Shown here piece by piece: positions 16,997 to 24,000 of a stretch of 64,000 nt of DNA. The DNA is from Rhodococcus phenolicus (GTDB taxonomy: Bacteria; Actinomycetota; Actinomycetes; Mycobacteriales; Mycobacteriaceae). Position 1 is the stretch's first letter; every line of letters begins with the position of its first letter. The translations under genes were made by a program, and so were the position numbers. The stretch is from positions 1 to 64,000 of the forward strand of contig NZ_LRRH01000062.1 in the NCBI RefSeq assembly GCF_001646785.1, in the 5' to 3' direction. The notes under the pieces were generated by a model. It made no database searches and was not told where the DNA came from. It saw only the letters and a program-made list of their open reading frames with translations.

Positions 16997-18067
16997 ATGA
17001 CTGCGACCGAGCCCGTCGACCCGGAGCTGCAGCAGCTCTATGCCGACTTCGAGACCGAGCACCTCAACCCCCTGTGGACCCAGCTCGGCGATCTCATGCC
17101 GATGACCCCGACCTCGAAGGCCGTGCCCTTCGTGTGGAAGTGGTCGACGCTGTACCCGCTCGCGCAGCGTGCCGGTGATCTCGTGCCCGTCGGCCGCGGC
17201 GGTGAACGCCGTGCCATCGCCCTCGCGAACCCCGGCCTGGGCGGCGTTCCCTACGTCACCCCCACGTTGTGGGCGGCGATCCAATATCTCGGCCCCAAGG
17301 AAACCGCGCCCGAGCATCGCCACGCGCAGAACGCATTCCGCTTCGTCGTCGAAGGTGAAGGCGTGTGGACCGTGGTCAACGGTGACCCGGTCGCGATGCG
17401 CCGCGGCGACTTCCTGCTCACCCCGGGCTGGAACTTCCACGGCCACCACAACGAGACCGATCAGCCGATGGCGTGGATCGACGGTCTCGACATCCCGTTC
17501 GTCCACTACACGGACACCGGGTTCTTCGAGTTCGGCTCCGACGGGGTCACCGACGAAGGCACCCCGGACGTGTCGCGTTCGGAACGCCTCTGGGCACACC
17601 CCGGCCTGCGGCCGCTCGTCGGACTGGATCGCAAGACCAGTTCGCCGATCGCGTGCTACCGCTGGAAGTACACCGACGCCGCACTGAACGAGCAGCTCGC
17701 CCTCGAGGACGAGGGTTTCGCGGCCACCCCGGAACCGGGCCACGCGGCCATCCGCTACACCAATCCCACGACCGGCGGCGACGTCATGCCGACGATCCGC
17801 GCCGAGTTCCACCGGCTGCGCCCCGGCGCCCACACCCGGCCCCGGCGCGACGTCGGCTCCGTCGTGTTCCAGGTCTTCGAGGGCGAGGGCCGGTTCACCC
17901 TCGACGGCGTCGACCGGGACGTGACGAAGGGCGACATGATCGTCGTCCCGTCGTGGGTCGAATGGTCGCTGACCAGCGCCGACGGCATCGACCTGTTCGC
18001 CTTCTCCGACGCGCCGATCGTGGAGCGTCTGCACTTCAACCGCACCATCATCTCCGAAGGAGCCTGA
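16997..18067 (+). CDS. genD: Gentisate 1,2-dioxygenase
   Basis: 356-residue bicupin ring-cleavage enzyme that opens gentisate to maleylpyruvate. The N-terminal cupin holds the Fe(II) ligands: EHRH gives H107 and H109, and NFHGHH gives H148. The C-terminal cupin (about 255-345) is degenerate. The ATG at 16997 follows GAGGAGAA. The open frame extends upstream but without a ribosome site. genF begins 5 bases after the stop, so genD-genF-genM form an operon. The 75-bp gap to genR should contain its promoter; I saw no clear box. Confidence 0.94.
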   Translation: MTATEPVDPELQQLYADFETEHLNPLWTQLGDLMPMTPTSKAVPFVWKWSTLYPLAQRAGDLVPVGRGGERRAIALANPGLGGVPYVTPTLWAAIQYLGPKETAPEHRHAQNAFRFVVEGEGVWTVVNGDPVAMRRGDFLLTPGWNFHGHHNETDQPMAWIDGLDIPFVHYTDTGFFEFGSDGVTDEGTPDVSRSERLWAHPGLRPLVGLDRKTSSPIACYRWKYTDAALNEQLALEDEGFAATPEPGHAAIRYTNPTTGGDVMPTIRAEFHRLRPGAHTRPRRDVGSVVFQVFEGEGRFTLDGVDRDVTKGDMIVVPSWVEWSLTSADGIDLFAFSDAPIVERLHFNRTIISEGA

Positions 18068-18072
18068 CCCCC

Positions 18073-18894
18073 ATGCGACTCGCCACCCTCCGTCTCGACG
18101 GCGGTACCGCCGCTGTCCGCGTCGACAGCGATTCCGCCGCCACCGTGATCGACGGCTACGCCGACCTGTCCGCGCTGCTCGGCAACCCCGACTGGAAGTC
18201 CGTGGCCGAGCAGGCGTCGGGCAAGACCGTCGACCTCGCCGCCGCCGACTACGCACCGGTCGTGCCGAGCCCCGGCAAGATCGTGTGCGTCGGCCTGAAC
18301 TACGCGACCCACATCAAGGAGATGGGCCGCGACCTGCCCGAGTACCCGACACTGTTCTCGAAGTTCAAGGAAGCGCTCACCGGCCCCTACGACGACGTCG
18401 TCGTCCCCGCCTACGCAGCGTCGCAGCTGGACTGGGAAGCCGAGCTCGCCGTCGTCATCGGCAAGCAGGCCTACCGGGTCGCCGAGGCGGACGCCGCCGA
18501 GTACATCGCCGGCTACTCGGTGATCAACGACTACACGATGCGCGACTACCAGTACCGGACGCTGCAGTGGGACCAGGGCAAGACCTTCGAGAAGACCAGC
18601 GGCTTCGGCCCGGTCCTCGACACCGACTACCGGCTGGGAACCGGCATCGAGACGCGTCTCGAGGGTGAGGTCATGCAGTCGTCGAACACCAGCGATCTGG
18701 TGTTCACCCCGGCGAAGCTCGTCGACTACATCTCCCACATCGTCACCCTGCAGCCGGGCGACGTCGTCATCACCGGCACCACCGGTGGTGTCGGCCACGC
18801 CCGCAAGCCCGCCCGCTACATCCAGGACGGCGAGGTGTGCGAGGTGACCATCGAGGGCCTCGGCACCGTCAAGAACAAGACCGTCGTCAAGTAG
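18073..18894 (+). CDS. genF: Fumarylpyruvate hydrolase (FAH family)
   Basis: 273 residues. Cleaves fumarylpyruvate to fumarate and pyruvate, the last step of the gentisate route. The FAH fold is shown by IVCVGLNYATHIKEMG (about residues 75-90), the metal ligands in DWEAELAVVIG (about 120-130), and the C-terminal GDVVITGTTGGVGHAR. The ATG follows AAGGAG about 10 bases upstream. The gene could be called a 2-hydroxyhepta-2,4-diene-1,7-dioate isomerase from sequence alone. Position between gentisate dioxygenase and maleylpyruvate isomerase settles the role. Confidence 0.9.
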   Translation: MRLATLRLDGGTAAVRVDSDSAATVIDGYADLSALLGNPDWKSVAEQASGKTVDLAAADYAPVVPSPGKIVCVGLNYATHIKEMGRDLPEYPTLFSKFKEALTGPYDDVVVPAYAASQLDWEAELAVVIGKQAYRVAEADAAEYIAGYSVINDYTMRDYQYRTLQWDQGKTFEKTSGFGPVLDTDYRLGTGIETRLEGEVMQSSNTSDLVFTPAKLVDYISHIVTLQPGDVVITGTTGGVGHARKPARYIQDGEVCEVTIEGLGTVKNKTVVK

Positions 18895-18900
18895 GACATC

Positions 18901-19614
18901 GTGGGATTCAACGATCTCGAACTGTCCGAGCGGCTGCTCGTCGCGCGGCGCGGCACCGCCTATCTGTCGCAGCGGCTCGCGGAACTGACCGACGACGAGC
19001 TCGACGGCCCCACACTGCTCGACGGGTGGACCCGCCGCCATCTCGTCGCGCACCTCGGCTACAACGCCGCGGCGCTGTGCCGCCTGATGGACTGGGCCGC
19101 CACTGGTGTCGAGACGCCGATGTACGCCTCGCCGGAACAGCGTGCGCAGGAGATCGCCGAAGGGTCGACCCTGAGCGCGGCAGCTCTGCGGAACCTGTTC
19201 GCGCACACTGTTGCCCGCCTCGACGAGAAGTGGCGGAACCTTCCGCGGTCGGCGTGGCAGGCGCAGGTCCGCACCGCGCAGGGCAGGCTCGTCCCCGCTG
19301 AGGAGACCGCGTGGATGCGCACCCGTGAGGTGTGGATCCACGCCGTCGACCTCGGCAACGGCGGCCGCTTCGGTGACTTCCCCGAGGTGGTGCTCGATTC
19401 ACTGCTCGACGACATCGTGGGTATGTGGCGCAAGAAGGGTCTCGGCACCGGCCTCGTCCTCGAGGTCGACGGCCGCGAACCGCTCCGCGTCGTCGAGGAC
19501 GAGGCGGTCGAGCACACCGTGCGCGGTCCGCTCGCCGGCATCGTGCGCTGGGCTGCCGGCCGGGGCGCCGTCGGTGTCACCGGGGGCGAGGCGACGCCAC
19601 CGCGCTGGCTCTGA
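18901..19614 (+). CDS. genM: Maleylpyruvate isomerase, mycothiol-dependent type
   Basis: 237 residues from GTG at 18901. DinB-like four-helix N-terminal domain with the expected metal triad: H51 in HLVAHLGYN and the E-x3-H pair in REVWIHAVDLG (about residues 142-146). This matches the zinc site known from the C. glutamicum enzyme. The C-terminal domain is the SCP2-like domain of that family. It isomerises maleylpyruvate to fumarylpyruvate using mycothiol, a thiol confined to actinomycetes. Last gene of the genDFM operon. Confidence 0.9.
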   Translation: MGFNDLELSERLLVARRGTAYLSQRLAELTDDELDGPTLLDGWTRRHLVAHLGYNAAALCRLMDWAATGVETPMYASPEQRAQEIAEGSTLSAAALRNLFAHTVARLDEKWRNLPRSAWQAQVRTAQGRLVPAEETAWMRTREVWIHAVDLGNGGRFGDFPEVVLDSLLDDIVGMWRKKGLGTGLVLEVDGREPLRVVEDEAVEHTVRGPLAGIVRWAAGRGAVGVTGGEATPPRWL

Positions 19615-19643
19615 CCACCGGTTGCTCCGGGGCCGCACCCCGG

Positions 19644-19692
19644 GGTGATGGGACCATTCACCTTGTCAGACCGGATGAATGGTCCCATCACC
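19644..19692. repeat. 49-bp palindromic repeat, copy 1
   Basis: GGTGATGG(G)ACCATTCA at 19644-19660 is repeated as a perfect 17-base inverse at 19676-19692 around a 15-base loop containing GTCAGACCG. A second 49-bp copy with the same ends and the same loop core lies at 40972. Both are between convergent genes (here genM and the Excalibur gene), so the element may also act as a two-way terminator. Confidence 0.75.
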
Positions 19693-19696
19693 GTTT

Positions 19697-20089
19697 CTAG
19701 CGGGGATCCCGCTCGCAGGCGACACCGTCGCCGTCGCGGTCGAGCTTCGGCGCGTACCCCGCCTCGCCGCGGTAGAGCGGCGCCACACCGGCGTTCCACG
19801 CCTCGGTGCAGTTCTTGTAACCGCTGCTCGGTGCGGCCGGCGCCGGGGACGCCGGCGGTGCCGGGGGTGCGGGCGCTGCAGGAGGAGCCGGGGGAGCCGG
19901 AGGCGCCGGGGGAGCCGGCGGTGCGGGCGGTGCGGGCGGCGCGAACAGGCCCGCGGATCCGCTCGGGAAGATGTCGGCGACGCCGGTCGGCAGCAGATCG
20001 GTGAGGCTGAACGCGTTGGCGGTCGTGGGGGCGACCACGGTGAGCGAAACACAGCCGAGCGCCGCGATCGCGAAACGACGGAACTTCAT
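19697..20089 (-). CDS. Secreted Excalibur-domain protein
   Basis: 130 residues. A Sec signal peptide (KFRRFAIAALGCVSLTVVAP, cleavage after about residue 26, TANA-FS) is followed by a proline/alanine tract of tandem PPA units at about 50-85. A C-terminal Excalibur domain follows (CTEAWNAGVAPLYRG and then DRDGDGVACE). The DxDxDG loop with paired cysteines is a calcium-binding signature. The protein is probably exported to the cell surface, with the proline tract as a wall-spanning spacer. The ATG at 20089 has AAAGGAA about 10 bases upstream. Confidence 0.85.
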   Translation of the reverse strand: MKFRRFAIAALGCVSLTVVAPTTANAFSLTDLLPTGVADIFPSGSAGLFAPPAPPAPPAPPAPPAPPAPPAAPAPPAPPASPAPAAPSSGYKNCTEAWNAGVAPLYRGEAGYAPKLDRDGDGVACERDPR

Positions 20090-20208
20090 TCGCGCTTGTT
20101 CCTTTCGGGAAAGGGGAGGGGACGGCCGAACGGCCGACCGAACCGGATAATCGGGAACATCCAGACCATCGTTACGAGTTGCCGCGCGGCCGGAACTGCC
20201 GAGGCCAC

Positions 20209-20214
20209 TAGGGT
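20209..20214 (+). promoter_or_regulatory. Possible leaderless -10 box for the 20223 hydrolase
   Basis: TAGGGT ends 8 bases before the ATG at 20223. GTGGAAAACC follows but is a poor ribosome site. A leaderless start is therefore plausible. The 133-bp gap to the divergent Excalibur gene must hold both promoters. Confidence 0.35.
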
Positions 20215-20222
20215 GGAAAACC

Positions 20223-20999
20223 ATGAGTGACACCGCCACCGTGCAGTTCGACGACGTCTGCCTCGAGGTCCTCGTCGACGGCACGGGCCCCACCGTCGTC
20301 CTGCTGCCCTCGCTCGGTCGCGACTCGCTGGATTTCGACGACGTCGCAGCCGATCTCGCCGCCGCCGGATTCCGGGTGCTGCGCCCGCAGCCACGCGGTG
20401 TCGGTGCGAGCGAAGGACCGCTCGAGGGGCTGGACCTGCACGACCTCGCGGCCGACGTCGCGCACGTCCTCGAGCAGCTCGACGCGGCGCCCGCCGTGCT
20501 CGCCGGTCACGCGTTCGGTCACTACGTCGCCCGTGTCCTCGCCGCGGACCGGCCCGACCTGGTGCGGGGCGTCGCCGTCCTCGCCGCCGGCGCCCGGCAT
20601 TTCCCGGAGTCTCTGACCGCTCGCGTCGCCCGTTGCTCGGACCTGACCCTGCCCGACGACGAACGGCTCGAGAACCTGGCCGCGGTGTTCTTCGCCGAGG
20701 GCAACGATCCGTCGGAATGGCTCGGTGGCTGGTGGCCCGACGCCATCGTCGCCCAGCGCGCCGCGATGGCCGCGACCGACAAGGAGTCGTGGTGGTCGGT
20801 CGCGCCGTCGCCTTTGCTCGACGTCCAGGCGGGCGAGGACGTCTTCCGCCCAGCCGACACCCGCGGTGAACTCCTCGATGAGTTCGGCGCCGGCAAGGTC
20901 ACCACCGCCCTGATCCCCGGCTGCGGGCACGCGTTGATCCCGGAGGCACCGCACGACGTCGCGCTGGTGGTCGTCGACTGGATCCGCTCCCTCGGCTGA
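20223..20999 (+). CDS. Alpha/beta-hydrolase fold protein lacking the nucleophile serine
   Basis: 258 residues with a full alpha/beta-hydrolase layout: the oxyanion region VVLLPSLGRDSLDF, the strand-turn RPQPRGVGAS, and the nucleophile elbow at about residues 95-100. The elbow reads GHAFGH, so residue 97 is alanine where G-x-S-x-G has serine. A late histidine is present in PGCGHALIPE. It may be a non-catalytic or differently catalytic member; GHAFG elbows are, as far as I recall, found in a subset of the family. Convergent with the acyl-CoA carboxylase gene and separated from it by a strong hairpin. Confidence 0.8.
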   Translation: MSDTATVQFDDVCLEVLVDGTGPTVVLLPSLGRDSLDFDDVAADLAAAGFRVLRPQPRGVGASEGPLEGLDLHDLAADVAHVLEQLDAAPAVLAGHAFGHYVARVLAADRPDLVRGVAVLAAGARHFPESLTARVARCSDLTLPDDERLENLAAVFFAEGNDPSEWLGGWWPDAIVAQRAAMAATDKESWWSVAPSPLLDVQAGEDVFRPADTRGELLDEFGAGKVTTALIPGCGHALIPEAPHDVALVVVDWIRSLG

Positions 21000-21049
21000 C
21001 CCCCGCCTCTCCCGAGCGAAGGGTACATTCGCTGGGTCTGAGGAGACGA

Positions 21050-21076
21050 GCCCCGCACCTGCTCGAGGTGCGGGGC
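21050..21076. terminator. Strong hairpin between convergent genes
   Basis: GCCCCGCACCT at 21050-21060 pairs with AGGTGCGGGGC at 21066-21076: an 11-base perfect stem with a 5-base loop. It lies 51 bases after the hydrolase stop and 18 bases before the end of the carboxylase gene on the other strand. It can act as a terminator for both. No T-run is present, as is common in actinomycetes. Confidence 0.75.
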
Positions 21077-21094
21077 CCTTCGGCGGCTGCCGGG

Positions 21095-24000
21095 TTACGC
21101 GAGCGTCTTCGCGACCCCTCGTTCGACGGCGGCGATGATCTGCGGGCGCAGTTCGGCGGCCGGGACGATCCGGTGCACCGAGCCGACCTGCTGGGCGCGC
21201 TGGATGTTGTGGATCGCCTCGAACTCCGCGGCGACCTCGCCGAGCTTCTCGGACCGCACGGTGGTGCGCAGCGTCGCGAGTTCGACACCGAGCCGGGCCT
21301 TTTCGCCGTCCTCGGCGGCGGCGAGCTGCGCCTCGAGTTCGACGATCCGCGCGTCGCCGGCGGTGCGCTTGTTCACGTCGCGGGTGAACACGACGGCTGC
21401 GGCCGGGGCACCACCGAGCACGGATGCGAACGATCCTTCGACGGCGAGCACCTCCATGTTCTCGTTGAGCGCTCCGGAGAACACGACGAACGCGCCGCCG
21501 TGGTAGCGGGAGACCACGACGAAGACGATCGGGCCGTCGAAATTGACGATGGCGCGGCCGATTTCGGCACCGTACTCGAGCTGCAGGTTGCGCAGCGACT
21601 CGGGGGAGCCGTCGAAGCCGGACAGGTTCGCCAGCACCACCAGCGGCCGGTTGCCGCTGGCCGCGTTGATCGCGCGGGCCGTCTTCTTCGACGACCGCGG
21701 GAACAGTGTGCCGGAGGTCCACTGGTCCGGGCCGTCGGTGGGGAACCAGCCCTTGCGGGCGATCGCCCGGGACTCGATGCCGACGACCGTGACCGCGTGG
21801 CCGCCGAGGTGTGCGTCGAACACGACGGACGTGTCGGCGTCGGCCATGTCCGCCCAGCGTTCGAGCACCGCATGGTCCTGGTCGACGACCGAGCGCATCA
21901 CCGTGCGGATGTCGAACGGCTTCTTGCGATCGGGGTTGGTCTCGGAGGAGAAGATGTCGCCGACGGTGGTGAAGTCGCTCGACGGATGCACGTGCGGGTA
22001 GACGCGCACGTCGCGGTCGATCGGGTCGTTCGACTCGGCCTTGCGCGGGAACCGTTCTCCCGGTGCGAGGTACGCGTGCTCGTAGTGACCGAAGAGGATC
22101 TCGACGGCGGCCGACAGGTTCGGCGCCCAGTACTGGGCCTGACCGTTCGGGCCCATGACGCGGTCGTAGCCACCGATGCCGAAGTTGTCCTCGGCCGACA
22201 CACCACCGGAGTAGTCGAGCGACTGCTTGCCGGTGAGCACCATCGCGCTGTCCGGGGTCATCACGAGGATGCCCTTGGTGTGCATGAGCATCGTCGCCTC
22301 GGCGTTCCAGTACGGCTGCGCGCCGACGTTGATGCCGGTGACGATCACGTTGATCTCGCCGCCGTTCTGCGTGAACGTGATGATGCGGCGCAGTCCGCGC
22401 GACACCCAGTCCATGTTCTCGGTGCCGGAGTCCATCGAGATGGTGGCGCCGGACGACAGCGCGAACCATTCGACGGGGGCGCCGAGCTTCTCGGCCAGGT
22501 CGATCGCGGCGACCAGGCGGGAGCATTCGGCCTCGGCGACCGTGCCGAGCGCCTTGGTCGGGTCACCGAACAGCGCGACCCGGGTCATGCCCTCGGGGTA
22601 CCGGGCGGTCTTGGTTGTGATGACGCCGACGATCAGGCCCGCGGTGTTGCGTCCGTACGGACGATCCACCGGCACCAGCACGCCGGAGGCGTCGAGGTCG
22701 TATTCGACGAAGCTGCCGTCGGTCGTGGTGAGCAGCGGGATCAGCTCGTACGGATACACGGTGCCGCGTGCACGGGAGCGCTGCACCTTCTGGGTGTACT
22801 CGTCGAGCGGCTGCAGCGGCTCCTTCGGCGGCTCGGTCACCCGCGCGACGACACCGGCACCGGAACGGTACGAGAACCGCAGCGCGACTTCGCGTGCCGG
22901 AGATTCCGGGTTGTCGCGCAGCCAGCCGATGACCGTGATCTCCTCGAGGCCGGCGCCGACGGTGAGCGGTGCCGCGCCCTGCCCGACGCGCTTGAGCTCG
23001 TCGAGGGTCAGGTCGACGACCGGCCACACGAACAGCACCACGCGGTTCGAGTCGAGACGGCGGTTGCCGCGGGCGGCCTGCGCCCGGCGCATCCCGTCGA
23101 GGCAGCTGGCGAGGGCCCGCTCGAACGCGGGCAGCGCCACGATCGTGCCGGTCTCGTCACGCTGCGGGGCGATGTCGCGGACCTCGGCGAGCGCGACGAA
23201 CCGCTCGTCGGACGGATTCTCGTTGGCGACAAGGTGATACAGGTACGTGTCGGGGTTCGCGGGCAGGCGCGTGCCGACGAAGTTCTTGAGCCGCCACAGA
23301 TCCAGCCGCTGCCCGGTGAGCGGGTGGATGTCGCGGATGTTGTCCTCCTCCGCGTATCCGGAGGGGAACGGGCGGAACGTGAAGACGTGTTCCTCGGCGT
23401 TGTCGGTGTGGCACACCGTGACCGTGACGCGGCGGGCCGTGGCCGTCACCGGACGCGCGAGCAGTTCGGTGCGCAGCGCTTCGGCCTGTGCGTCGGCGTC
23501 GGCGGGAGCGTCGTCCCACGCCACGTACAGATCGACGACCAGGTTCTCGGTGCTCGGCAGCGGCTTCGCGGCGGCGTCGACGGCGTCGAGCATCGCCGGC
23601 AGTTCGGCGTGCCGGGACTCCCCGGAGATCAGGTACAGACGGGTGCCGCGCAGATCGAAGTTGCCGGTGACGAACTGGCGTCCGTCGGCCGTGTACGACT
23701 GCACGTCCTCGAGGGTGCGGATCTTGTACGCGCGGCGGGTGATGACCTCGAGCAGCGGTCCCGGCACCGATTCGGGGCGGGTGATCTGCTGTGCGAGCAG
23801 GTCGATCAGCGGCTCCGGGGTCGCGACGAGCGTGTCGATGCGCTGCGCGTAGTCGTCGGCCTGCGGATTGTCGGCGAGGTAGGCGAGGCTGCCGCGCACC
23901 CCGTCGTACACCTGCTCGCGAGCCTTGCGGATCACCGGCTCCTCGAAGAACCGGAACCGCAGGTTGCGGGCGGTGTCACCGATGAGCGGGTAGCGGACCT

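Noticed and set aside
20223-20999. Naming the hydrolase 3-oxoadipate enol-lactonase from its fold
   Set aside because: The nucleophile serine is missing and there are no other protocatechuate pathway genes.
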